DNA of 26,416 nucleotides from Chara braunii (GCA_003427395.1 BFEA01000065.1:2288799-2315214), one strand, 5' to 3'. Positions 1 through 8,267 are shown, counted from the first letter of the stretch. Program-made: numbers and translations. The notes: generated by a model not told the origin, from the sequence alone.

Positions 1-45
1 CCAACATAACAATTAGAACGTCATGAGACAATTGTTCCTATCTAC

Positions 46-174
46 CGTTGGTGATTTGAAGAGAACTGAGAGAAGCCATCCCTAGTACCAGAGGACTGGG
101 ATGGGTCAACCTATGGTGGACCGGTTGTCATGCCAGTGGCATTGCCGGGTAGCTACGTTGGTATGGGAGAAACA
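46..174 (-). pseudogene. Doubtful third exon of the minus-strand gene, with two in-frame TAG codons
   Basis: After the exon at 383-480 a good acceptor (TATATGCTTTCAG) precedes a 129-nt segment ending at a weak donor (CAACG|GTAGAT). In the phase required by the previous exon it reads as Pro/Gly/Thr/Ser-rich protein (LPGNATGMTTGPP, then VDPSQSSGTRDGFSQ). TAG stops sit after ATACCAACG and after GGTCCACCA. Each is one C-to-T step from a Gln codon. Either the gene has decayed, or the real acceptor is elsewhere: using CCATAG as acceptor gives a short terminal exon in another frame. The choice cannot be made from sequence alone. Confidence 0.25.
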
Positions 175-382
175 CTGAAAGCATATAAGCAGTAAACCCT
201 CTTGAAAAAACTTATCTTTGTGAACTCTACAAGATTTGCATGGTTACACCCTCACATCAGAAATATATAGATAGTAGAGTCAGGTAGACCCACAACATGT
301 GAAAACAACAAAAAATGGACCAATGAAAAGCCAAGCGCGTAGCTAATGTAAAGCAATGTTTGAATTTGTGAGAGTACACAAC

Positions 383-480
383 CTGGGATTATCTTCGCTT
401 CTGCCCCTGGCAGGTGAAACATTGCCTTTCTCTGACTGAGGACCTTGCAATTGATCAATTGCCTTCTGAAGATCATGAAC
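383..480 (-). CDS. Internal exon of the same minus-strand host gene (exon n+1)
   Basis: A 98-nt minus-strand segment lies between an acceptor ATCTTCCAG and a donor CCCAG|GTTGTG. Read in phase 0 from the preceding exon it encodes 32 residues plus two bases. It starts VHDLQKAIDQLQ, an amphipathic helix or short coiled-coil pattern, and then turns polar (SEKGNVSPARGRSEDNP). The upstream intron is only 80 nt, plausible for a plant-lineage gene. The product is not recognised. Because two consecutive exons keep one frame with good splice sites, this is the best evidence of a non-transposon gene in the window. Confidence 0.5.
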
Positions 481-560
481 CTGGAAGATGATACAAAACC
501 GAAGTCAAACAGCCAGAAGTAGATATAAGAGTCAAAGTAGGTAAGAAGTACCGAGGTTAC

Positions 561-626
561 CTGGTGAGGTGCCCGGGCTGCCTGTGACTGCATGGGTGGC
601 CCTGCCAGGCCAGTTGGGGTCCCGGT
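561..626 (-). CDS. Internal exon of an unrecognised minus-strand host gene (exon n)
   Basis: On the minus strand a 66-nt open segment is bounded by a pyrimidine-rich acceptor ending in TTTGACAG and by a donor CAG|GTAACC. It encodes 22 residues rich in Pro, Gly, Ala and Gln (TGTPTGLAGPP, then MQSQAARAPHQ). The frame has a stop just upstream of the acceptor, so the splice site is needed for the frame to be open. Length 66 is a multiple of three, and the exon joins in frame to the exon at 383-480 across an 80-nt intron (481-560). I do not recognise the protein; the composition suggests a disordered linker. Splice sites and frame are seen directly; membership in a real gene is inference. Confidence 0.5.
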
Positions 627-1384
627 CTGTCAAAGGCAGGCCCCCGCACAAAGACAAAAGAATTACAAAAAAACTTTAAACAAGACAAAAATCTGGGAGG
701 AAAATGTCATATAGAATCGCAAAACAACTTCAGCTGAGGGTCAGTTCAGGGTTCTTTCAGGAAAGACTACAATAGGGAAAAGTCAAGTTAAGCCACCCCT
801 CTGGACCTTTTTGAACCCCTTTAAGGCCCTTTTACATGCCTTACCCCACCCTAGGTCAACCATGAGCAAATTCATCAGGCTGTATTTAAATGATCAGGTC
901 AAGCACAGGTCGTGACTGCCCAACCAGGAACGCCCGGCAAGGCAACCCAGGTAAAATAGACAATAACTGTATATCCTCTAATGCACGTGACAAGCACTGT
1001 CACTATCTTAATACTGGTCATACCCTGCTTCTCTTCTCGAACTTTCCATGGCACTCGTAGAAATGCTTCCTCTTCCTCAGTTTCTTTCAAAATTATGGTC
1101 CATTGCAAAAAGTGATACAGAGCACGCAATTAAGAAAGAAAAATAAAAATACACGTACAATGCTGCTTCCTCTCTCATCTTCTTTCAAAAATGGTGGTCC
1201 ATTTCGAAACGTGATCCACTGGAGTCCATTAATTAAGGGAGCAGCACCCAGCAAGGAAAACAACAATACAGCGTTCAGCAATGGGCCTTACAGGTTTGAT
1301 TAAAATGAGGACTTTCAGCCTCACCCAGTTTAGAAGGCAGACCAGGGTGATGCTCTGCCACAATAGAAAGAGCCATAGCCACAA
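627..1384. other. Non-coding stretch, probable intron or flank of the minus-strand gene
   Basis: No convincing coding exon was found on either strand. It contains an imperfect direct duplication of about 40 bp: a segment near 1080-1120 resembles one near 1180-1230, both with a TTTCAAAAnTGGTCCATT-like core. A short plus-strand segment at 909-950 could be read between AG and GT, but its acceptor is poor and it lies opposite the better-supported minus-strand gene. Confidence 0.4.
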
Positions 1385-1438
1385 CGCCATGATCTTAACG
1401 CCATGATCTTAACGCCATGATCTTAACGCCATGATCTT
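1385..1438. repeat. 14-bp tandem repeat, about four copies
   Basis: The unit CGCCATGATCTTAA is repeated head to tail almost perfectly, three full copies and a fourth of 12 bases. Perfect identity suggests recent slippage. It lies in non-coding sequence about 210 bp upstream of the gypsy element. No function is evident. Confidence 0.9.
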
Positions 1439-2131
1439 GGGCCAAATCACGAAATGAAAACAAAGGCTACGAAGCAAAACATAGTGAAAACAAAGGAGAG
1501 AGCAAGACAGGAAGCATCAGATATAACTACAGGAACAGTGCGACAACTGCATAATTCAGGACGCCTCAGATAATCTGAATGAGTTGGGATGAATGGAATC
1601 ATGAAATGTGAACTAAGGATCAAGAAGAAGACTGTCTCGATTGCTCTATGAAACGGTTTTCACCTTTACAGTAGCAGATATATTCCCAGGGCTCGATCCC
1701 CAGACCTCGTCCTTACCCGTGTACAGTATCAGCTGACCCTTGTGTGCTTGAACCCGTGGCCTGTGTCTTGGAAGCCGTCTGTTGCTTGCTGTAGGTAGTC
1801 TGGTCATCGGGTTTTAAACAGTAGGTCTGTAGGTTAGGAATTTTGGCAGTGATAGGAGTCCTAGCTGCTACAGTCCCCAAGAGTCCAGGTCGTAGCTGCT
1901 ACAGTGCCATAGGGTCAAGTTGACAGCCTTCCGGAGCTTCCGGAAGCGACCTTTCGTAGGTCCTAGGAGGTAGACCGTAGGCAAGTGGGGCAAGTTGGCA
2001 AGTGGGCAGACTAACTCTGCCCAGTCAGCGGTACCCAGTCCCGGTCACACTTTGTCGAGTCAGCAAGTACCATGTGGGACTGTGTGCACCCAAGCCCAGG
2101 GTCCGAAAGGCAGACCTTTGGCAATCCGAAG

Positions 2132-2139
2132 TATAAATA
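2132..2139 (+). promoter_or_regulatory. TATA box of the 5' LTR promoter
   Basis: TATAAATA lies in a context conserved in both LTRs (GGCAATCCGAAG before, AGAGGCAGC after). The 3' LTR keeps TATAAATC at 11705-11712. In LTR elements this box sets the start of U3-driven transcription roughly 25-35 bp downstream, which would place R near 2165. The start site itself is inference. Confidence 0.65.
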
Positions 2140-2307
2140 AAGAGGCAGCATCAACTCATTAGCCGTGAGGAAGCGCTGCCTGAGCGTCTTGTGCAAGGTG
2201 GTCTGCAGGTGCCCGCAGGAGAAGTGGGCAGAGAGAAAGGAGACACGACCATAGCCGCTGGTAGTGTTACTGTAGGGAGAGGCGGCCATCGCTGCCATAG
2301 CTCAGTG

Positions 2308-2384
2308 GTGTGTGTGTGTATGTGTGTGTGTATGTGTGTGTGTATGTGTGTGTGTGTGTATGTGTATGTGTGTGTGTACATGTG
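2308..2384. repeat. TG-rich microsatellite in the 5' LTR
   Basis: TGTGTG runs are interrupted regularly by TATG. The same tract is longer in the 3' LTR (11873-11984). It lies downstream of the TATA box, so it would be transcribed. Apparent open frames of Cys/Val or His/Thr repeats across it are by-products of the repeat. Confidence 0.95.
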
Positions 2385-2455
2385 CAGGGTCTGTGTGTGC
2401 GGGACATCCAGGGAGATCCAGGGTGTGTGTACGAACAAGTTGCTGAGAGTAGAAC

Positions 2456-2473
2456 GTTCGGCCATAGCCGAAC
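2456..2473 (+). other. Perfect palindrome with CATA loop in the 5' LTR
   Basis: GTTCGGC-CATA-GCCGAAC is a perfect 7-bp stem with a four-base CATA loop. The equivalent site in the 3' LTR (about 12046-12063) is eroded to GTTTGGC-CATA-CCCGAAC. Other CATA-loop palindromes with different arms occur through the leader. Confidence 0.8.
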
Positions 2474-2603
2474 GGGACAAGTTTGAGTCTGAGCTGTGTT
2501 CGTGGCTTCGTTATCTCTGAGCTTTGTGTGAGCGCGAGTCGCCAGCTTGATCGTCATCTGTTCGTATACATGCTGAAGGCTAAGTTAAGAAGTCTGATTG
2601 CAT

Positions 2604-2615
2604 TGGTATCAGAGC
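2604..2615 (+). promoter_or_regulatory. Primer-binding site for initiator tRNA-Met
   Basis: TGGTATCAGAGC starts one base after the 5' LTR end. It is the well-known complement of the 3' end of plant initiator methionine tRNA, used by most plant LTR retrotransposons to prime minus-strand DNA. Its exact position fixes the 5' LTR end at 2602. Confidence 0.93.
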
Positions 2616-3090
2616 TGGTTCCCGCTGTCCTGTAACACCGTCGTCATCCCATCGCAGGGGAGCACCACGTCAGCCGAGGGAAGAAGAGGGGCGCCACGTA
2701 GGTGCCACGTTAGCAGCACTGTGAAGGGAGAAGAGGGGGGGGGGCGTCGATAAGCGCGCCCCATTTGCTCGCGCGTTAGCGCTGCTGGCGCTCGTTTCCG
2801 CTGCCTGTTGCTAGCCGCGCATGTCTCACTGTCGTGCCCACTTCAGAAAATCCAGCGCACTTACGTTTTGCACGCTAAGACGCTATTGCCCGCTACGCGC
2901 CAAGCCGATACTGCGGGGATTGCTCGCTGCCGTTGCGCACTGCCACTCGTTTTCTTGTGCGCACTCCACTGCCTGTTTGCGCATTGTTTCCGCGCGGCTA
3001 CTGTTCCCGCGCTTGGCTGCTCGCACGTGCCGCTGTGATTGCGCGCCTACCCCGCTGCTTGTATTCGCCACTGCAGCTGCGCACTCGTCA

Positions 3091-3191
3091 TTGGTGAGCC
3101 TCGACGAAGAAAGTGGCGGCCATAGCCGCCAAGCTCGGACTTTCGCGACGAAGAGGAGGATTGAAGTGACGAAGAAGAGGATTGAAGTGAT

Positions 3192-3268
<77 letters not shown>

Positions 3269-3378
3269 GTTGGTGAGCCTCGACGAAGAAAGTGGCGGCC
3301 ATAGCCGCCAAGCTCGAACTTTCGAGAAAGAGGAGGATTGAAGTGACGAAGAAGAGGATTGAAGTGATGAAGAAGAGG
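3091..3378 (+). repeat. Direct duplication of about 107 bp, copies 179 bp apart
   Basis: A segment starting TTGGTGAGCCTCGACGAAG occurs at 3091 and again at 3270. Each copy includes the palindrome GGCGGC-CATA-GCCGCC and the start of the GATTGAAGTGA minisatellite. The copies differ by a few bases. The GA tract lies between them. Confidence 0.9.
3194..3263. repeat. (GA)n microsatellite
   Basis: About 70 bases of pure GA dinucleotide, encoding Arg-Glu repeats in one frame and Ser-Leu on the opposite strand. A shorter GA tract is at about 4571-4590. Confidence 0.97.
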
Positions 3379-3420
3379 ATTGAAGTGACTAAGAAGAGGA
3401 TTGAAGTGATGAAGAAGAGA
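3331..3420 (+). repeat. 21-bp minisatellite encoding RIEV[TM]KK heptads
   Basis: About four units of 21 bp with core AGGATTGAAGTGA, alternating ACGAAG, ATGAAG and ACTAAG. The length is a multiple of three, so one frame keeps a seven-residue basic repeat (R-I-E-V-T/M-K-K). A shorter stretch of the same repeat precedes the GA tract at about 3150-3190. Confidence 0.9.
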
Positions 3421-3600
3421 AGAAAGAGAGGAGGAAAAGGAAGGAAGGAGAGACGAGGGAGAAGAAAGAAGACACCATAACCAAGGAGGAGGGCGAAGAA
3501 GAAGAGAGAAGGGGGAAGGAGAGAGAGGGAGAGGTTGGCGAAAGAGAAGGGTTGGCAGCCATAGCCAGAGGTCAAAGGAGTTGACCGGCAACATTGACCA

Positions 3601-4188
3601 GAGAGTTTACCAAGTTTGAGGAGGAGGCCATGAAGATTCGGGCCGAACAGAAAGCCAGGAAGGAGAGGAAGGGATTTGGAAAAGAAAGCAAAAAGGAATT
3701 GAAGAGGCTGCAGAAAGAAAAAGCAGAAGTTGCAGCATCTGTCGATGAAGAAGAGGAATAAGAAGAGGAAGTTGACACTCCCCTGGAGCGAAATGTGAGA
3801 ATTGGAGAAAAGGGGGAGTCCAGTGGAGAAGATGGTGACGGAGTGGATAGCCATTCTGTCGCTGGGGGAAGAAGAGGAAGCTATGTTGTATGCTCCCCAG
3901 GCGGAGAGGGAGGCCGTAATGAGGGAATTGCAGGCAGAGGGAAATCCCTTGCGCCGTCAGACCATGGACAAGGAGAAAAGATTGGAGTGGAAGTTGCGCC
4001 TCATGAAGGGCCTTCCACGATTCAGGCCCCAAATTCGGGTCTCAGGGTCAGAGGCCCTGATTAAGAGAGGCCGAGTTCGTCACATAAAATCACAGTCGGG
4101 TGCCTCAGCAGTCCAGTCCAACAGGCACCCAGCAAACAGTCACATCTTAGGGGCAAGAGTCACGTCTCATAATGAAAAGTCACATTGA
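3601..4188 (+). pseudogene. Gag N-terminal (charged) region, frameshifted
   Basis: Two adjoining frames look coding. The first (3601-3800) is Lys/Glu-rich (FEEEAMKIRAEQKARKERKG) and helical, with an in-frame TAA at 3759-3761 inside an acidic run. The second (about 3802-4188) has MVTEWIAILSLGEEEEAML followed by EREAVMRELQAEGNPL and DKEKRLEWKLRLMKGL, again helical. The frame changes by one near 3800. From memory, the SLGEEEE and LEWKLRL wording resembles N-terminal Gag regions of charophyte gypsy elements (unverified). Likely role: a coiled-coil assembly segment before the capsid. Confidence 0.55.
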
Positions 4189-4310
4189 AGAGTCACATCC
4201 CACGAGTAAAAGGGCAGTTCCACACGCAAGAGTCTTGTCCCAGAGGCAGGAGTCACAGTCCACAGTCAAAAGCCATGTTCACAAGTCAAAAGTCATGACT
4301 CAAAGGCCCA
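4138..4310 (+). repeat. Degenerate 20-bp tandem repeat (AGTCACATCC core)
   Basis: AGTCACA-like cores start at 4138, 4158 and 4178, then at 4191, 4211, 4231, 4251, 4271 and 4291. That is exact 20-bp spacing with one 13-bp phase jump. The second half of each unit is purine-rich (CAAGAG, AAAAGG). The open frame at 4172-4537 crosses it and yields SH-, SQ- and KS-rich protein with no recognised domain. Confidence 0.75.
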
Positions 4311-5106
4311 AGCAGCAGCAGACCAATGAAAATTCAGGATGGTTCCAGGCCTTGACATTCACAAGCAGACAGGCCATAGGGATGTGGTACCGGAACCAGT
4401 CAGGCCCCAGAAAGCAGAGGCTGGCACGAGTTGAAGTGCATTCCAAGACTACAGAAGGACTGGCCAGCCTACCATTCGGAGAGATTGCTCATTTGCAAGA
4501 AGTGTGGAAGTGCTGGTGCACTTGTGCGCTGTACTGAGGGGCAGAGCGCTGAAGCCAGAGTGCTGCGCTAGGAGAGAGAGAGAGAGAGAGGACGAGATTG
4601 CACTGGTAGGGAGAAGGCAGCCATAGCTGCACCAGTGCAGAGTGTAGGCAGAAGACTTTAGAGGGTTAGCAGGAATATCAGTGGGTGTATTCAGAGTAGA
4701 TCTTTGAGTAGAAGTTTAGTGTGTGTGTGCACGCAAGTAGGGAGAGAAGACACAGCGAGGACGTAGCTAGGGAGAAGACCAGCAAGGAGGGGAGATTCAT
4801 AAGAGGGAAGAGTAGTGGGAGAAGAGATACTTACCTGAGAGCTCATGCCGGTTATTGGACACCTTCGACATCCGCTGATGAGCGTTGGTGACCTGGAACT
4901 CTTATTGCTCTTGTGATAACTCGTTGGAATTCATAAGCTCCACAACCTGGTCTTAATCTCTCTGGTCTAAAGTGTGAACTCCGTATGAACTTATACATGC
5001 ATGTGGTGTGATGGTGTGCGCTCACTGGTGTTGAACTACGAGGTTCATTGCACTCACAAGGGAAAGGAGGAGGCGAATGGAGGTGGCAGATGAAGTGGAA
5101 TAGGAA
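4311..5106 (+). other. Unassigned part of the gypsy leader
   Basis: No recognisable protein domain on either strand. It contains a short GA tract, a long hairpin (4599-4639), a short TG run near 4721, and on the minus strand a textbook donor CAG|GTAAGTATC with the exon side ending at 4835. It separates the charged Gag N-terminus from the capsid region and may be an insertion or captured sequence. I see no terminal repeats that would prove this. Confidence 0.4.
4599..4639 (+). other. Long imperfect hairpin with CATA loop
   Basis: The outer arms TGCACTGGT (4599-4607) and ACCAGTGCA (4631-4639) are perfectly complementary over 9 bp. The inner arms GCAGC and GCTGC enclose a CATA loop (4622-4625). 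A 9-nt purine bulge (AGGGAGAAG) lies only on the 5' side. It would form in RNA as a bulged 14-bp stem. Confidence 0.8.
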
Positions 5107-6456
5107 TTGAGGGCGGCTGAGGAAAAGAGGGGACAGATGGGGGAACAAGTAGATCTCCAGGAAAAAGTGGAACTCCTGTCCCAAAACATAGAAGCCGCAT
5201 TGAAGGCTCAACAAGAGCAATTTCGATATCTGAGGGGCCATGATATCGCCCTGCAGTCCATACACTTAGGATTCAAAGACTTTACATACGATGATGCGTG
5301 TGGGCATAGAAATGCAGGCACAATTAGAGAATACGGAAAATCTCTGCGTTGGCGTCATAGAAAGCGCCAAGATAGCACAGCCCCAAAGGAGGAGGAAGCA
5401 CGCCCACACAGGGAGCACGTGAAAGTGAAATTCCCTGATACCTACAGTGGGAAGAACGGAGAGGATGTCGCAATTGGGCGGCAAACATTAACTCCTATGT
5501 GCACCTCCAGGATATCATACCCGAGGAGCAACTCCTCATGACTTTTCACGCCCGAAGCAGCTAGCTTCGCCAAATCGTTAGATCGCACCACCAAATGTGA
5601 TAATGACATGGTAGCATACTCCATCACACCCCTGAGTGAGTTCCTCAAAGCACTTCACGAGCGATTTGCAAATGTCACTAGGGGGCTTAAGGCCTCTGGC
5701 AAACTGCAAACAATCCACTCATGTCAGTGGTGCAAGGGCACTCGAAGGCGTTATGGACGAATTTGTTGTTGTCCCTGGACATGGGGTTATTGGCCCCAAC
5801 TGGTCCAATTATTCTTTCGCGCCATGGCCGAAGCTTTGCACGTGCACTTCAATGATAAAATGTGACAACTCGATATGAACTATGATACACTCAGCAAAGA
5901 TGTTGCTTTTGAGGCTCGGTCCATGCTAGTGTCCACCTTCTGGCATAAGGACCTTGACAAAGGACAAGTGGAAGGGTCGTACCATCTCACGCCAAGTTAG
6001 GGCCAAGGATCATTTGATCCTTACTTTAGATGAAGGTGGTATGGAAGAGGTCGCTTATAGTCAGATTGAATGGGGCCTCGACGAGGAAGACAGTGGCGTA
6101 GGCCAGGGGAGTACTTATGTTGTTGTCGCGGCCGAAGGGAGGTCGCAAGGAAGAGGTAAAGGTCGAGGGCAAGGGGGCCAGGTCTCTAGTGGTCGAGGAC
6201 AGGGCGGCCAGGGGGTTGATGGCAGAGGAAACCGCCAAGTGGGACGAAGGGGTCAAGGTGCTCGCAAAACCGTCCTCGCTCCAGTCGATCACCTCCCAGG
6301 TGGGCTGAATGGCACCCTGGTCTGCCTTAGGGACCATGGAAATCATTGGGCATGGAACAAATAGTTTGGCAGAAGAGGATAGATGCAGGTCAATGCATTT
6401 ACTGCGGTGACCCTGGGCACATCATAAAATACTGCCCAAAATATAGAGACGCCTGA
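5107..6456 (+). pseudogene. gag: gag: coiled coil, capsid, RG-rich linker, CCHC nucleocapsid
   Basis: Gag would form the virus-like particle and bind genomic RNA. Order seen: a helical, coiled-coil-like segment (EKVELLSQNIEAALKAQQEQ, near 5167); a capsid region beginning VKVKFPDTYSGKNGED (about 5423) and continuing in other frames through NWAANINSYVHLQDIIPEEQ, SEFLKALHERFANVTRGLKA and PQLVQLFFRAMAEALHVHF; a Gly/Arg/Gln-rich RNA-binding linker (6140-6270); and a zinc knuckle. At least four frameshifts (near 5330, 5468, 5550, 5745-5800 and 5950) and several stops split it. It ends at TGA 6454-6456. Assignment rests on the zinc knuckle, the position before protease and the retrotransposon-gag-like helices. 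Confidence 0.85.
6394..6435 (+). other. CCHC zinc knuckle of Gag
   Basis: CIYCGDPGHIIKYC matches C-X2-C-X4-H-X4-C exactly, with all four zinc ligands intact. It is the nucleocapsid motif that packages retroelement RNA. It sits 18 nt before the Gag stop. Confidence 0.95.
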
Positions 6457-6701
6457 CGAGTTGCTGCAGAGTCAACAAAAGGCAACCGCCGGTAGGAATA
6501 GCAACTGCCCTTACCCTTCGGCCATGTGGAGAAGAGTGCGAGCGCCATATAGAAACTCCCAACTCACATGAGCCTATGGCAAAGGTTGCTGGCCAACGCC
6601 TAGTCAGTTGTCCAGAGATTGCTTGTGTTAGAGTCTCTCTAGGCGCTTCCCTCACAGGACTGGCAGAAGAGTTGAAGGAGAGAACGTAAGTCTGGGCCAA
6701 G

Positions 6702-7080
6702 ATGAAGAAAGATGGAAAAGGGCAGTTATTGCTAGTAGATGTAGAAGTCTTAAGAGGCAGGGTAGGGGCCCTTATAGATAGTGGGGCCACTCGTAGCTAC
6801 ATTAGTCGTAGAGCATTGAAGAAGTTGTTCAATTTGAAACTCCAAAAGTTGGATGAGCCCATAGTCAGCATCCTCGCAGACAATCACACAATACGAATCG
6901 AGGATTACGTTGAGGGAGTCCAGGCGTACTTTCGCCTAGAGAAATATGGGAAGGTAGAGAGAGTTCTCCATTCCTTGACTCTCCTCGTAGAGGACAATCT
7001 CCCGTTTGACATGGTCCCATAAATGGACTGGGGAAAGGCGGCAGGGGCCACACTAGACCTTCAAGCGACATCAAGACGAC
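6702..7080 (+). pseudogene. pol: pol: aspartic protease (retropepsin)
   Basis: The active-site motif ALIDSGATRSYIS is present, with the catalytic Asp at 6777-6779 in the D-S/T-G context of retropepsins. About 80 residues later the family signature expected as a Leu-Gly-Met-Asp-Trp-like run reads FDMVP, TAA, MDWGKAAG, so a stop at 7020-7022 replaces the conserved glycine region. The protease would cut the polyprotein during particle maturation. The frame starts 246 bp after the Gag stop. No intact Gag-Pol fusion can be read. Confidence 0.85.
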
Positions 7081-7093
7081 TCGCCTGTTTCAT

Positions 7094-8267
7094 GTGTCAG
7101 GAGTAGATAACCCTCTGGCACATCACTGTCTCAGTGCCCTTGCATTTGTGCGATTAGTGAAAAAGGAGCAATTAGAAGAGCAGGTCTTTATGGATTATAT
7201 TAGGCCTGTCATTGAGCCTAAGGAAGAGGAACTGACTAATCCCCTTATTGCCAAGCTGCTGGACGAGTATGCAATTTTATCAGAGGAGCATGGTAGTAAG
7301 ACTCCCAAGGGAGCAGTGTGTAGAATGTCTCCCAAGGAGTTACGAGCTGCGCAGACAATTAGATCAGTTCCTCGAAACGGGGTGGACTAGGCCCAGTTCG
7401 TCTCCATTTGGAGAACCTGTTCTTTTTATCCCCAACAAAGAGGGAGAGCTGAGAATGTGCATTGACTATAGGGGACTCAACGCCGTTACAATTAACGAGG
7501 TGGATTAGGCCCAGTTCGTCTCCATTTGGAGTACCTGTTTTTTTTTATCCCCAACAAAAAGGGAGAGCTGAGAATGTGCACTGACTATAGGGGACTCGAC
7601 ACCGTTACAATTAAGAATGCAAAACCACTGCCCCGTATAGATGATCTATTAGATCTGGTGCAGGGATGCAAGTATTGTTCCAAGATAGATTTGAAATCAG
7701 GGTACCACCACATAGAGGTCCACCCTAATGACCAATATAAAACGGCGTCCAAGACTAAATATGAGCATTACGAGTTTATACTTTATAGTGATGCCCTTTG
7801 GACTAACCACACTGGCCATATTCCAACGTTGTATGAATGATTTGTTTAGGCCGTGGTTAGATAGATTTGTAGTTGTTTACTTAGATGATATTTTGATTTT
7901 TAGTAAGACTCTCCAAGAGCATGAGGCTCATCAAAGGCAGATCTTGGGAAAGTTGGGTGAAGCAAACTTCAAGATCAATGCGAAGAAGTATGAATGGGCC
8001 AAGACAAAGATCTTGTACTTGGGCCGTGTGTTAGATGGCACTGACATAAAGTCTGAGGACAGTAAGATTGCAACGATCAGAGACTGGTCAATCCCGCATA
8101 CCCTCACAGAATTTAGGTCATTCCTAGGATTGGCTAACTACTACATGAAGTTTGGGAGAAACTTCTCTGCAATCGCTGCTCCCCTTCGCAAATTGCTAAA
8201 GAAAGAGGTAATCTGGAAGTGGAACCAAGACTGTACGTCGACCCTGAAGAAGTTAAAGCAAACTTGA
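7094..8267 (+). pseudogene. pol: pol: reverse transcriptase domain, with internal duplication
   Basis: Linker [13 protein letters not shown] is followed by [72 protein letters not shown] and the polymerase box VVYLDDILIFSK, with YLDD at 7878-7889 and both Asp intact. Then come ILYLGRVL and FRSFLGLANYYMKFGRNFS, the RT thumb/connection typical of Ty3/gypsy. The frame changes near 7350 and 7795. A 115-bp stretch encoding TRPSSSPFG through DYRGL is present twice in tandem. The product copies element RNA into DNA in the particle. The family assignment is firm; the copy is not functional. Confidence 0.95.
7381..7614 (+). repeat. Tandem duplication of about 115 bp within RT
   Basis: Copy 1 starts at 7381 and copy 2 at 7499 (offset 118), both opening GGTGGA[CT]TAGGCCCAGTTCG and running to ACAATTAA. 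They differ at several positions, including a one-base T-run expansion in copy 2 that changes frame. The second copy joins the rest of the RT domain. Confidence 0.95.

Larger units (their letters stand above)
1649..2602 (+). repeat. 5' LTR of the gypsy element
   Basis: The boundaries come from comparison with the 3' copy: it starts TGAAACGG and ends TTGCA, the TG...CA ends usual for LTRs. It is 954 bp, against 1288 bp for the 3' copy. It holds one copy of the U3 module that is tripled in the 3' LTR, a hairpin GGGCAGA-CTAAC-TCTGCCC (2004-2022), a TATA box and a TG-rich tract. Several substitutions and indels separate the two LTRs, so the insertion is not recent. Confidence 0.93.
2616..3600 (+). 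other. Gypsy leader, with low-complexity coding potential
   Basis: Between the primer-binding site and the first recognisable Gag-like frame lie about 1 kb of GC-rich then purine-rich DNA. An open frame at 2821-3276 and another at 3292-3480 exist on the plus strand. The second carries a seven-residue repeat, RIEV[TM]KK. These could be an N-terminal Gag extension, but there is no homology I recognise. Long open frames on the minus strand here are simply the complement of the GA repeats (Ser/Leu-rich). Function unknown. Confidence 0.5.

Noticed and set aside
909-950. Possible 42-nt plus-strand exon between CACAG and GTAAAA
   Set aside because: The acceptor lacks a pyrimidine tract, the exon is tiny and isolated, and it lies opposite a better-supported minus-strand gene.
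1385-1438. CRISPR-like array at the 14-bp repeat
   Set aside because: Units are contiguous without spacers, in a eukaryotic context; it is a simple tandem repeat.
2151-2557. Open frames on both strands across the TG tract, and their counterparts at 11583-12107
   Set aside because: Stop-free only because TG/CA dinucleotide repeats encode Cys-Val or His-Thr; no coding evidence. LTR position explains the sequence.
2883-3854. 323-codon minus-strand open frame opposite the gypsy leader
   Set aside because: It is the complement of GA-rich repeats (Ser/Leu and Phe/Leu runs). It has no domain, and the plus strand carries the element's coding direction.
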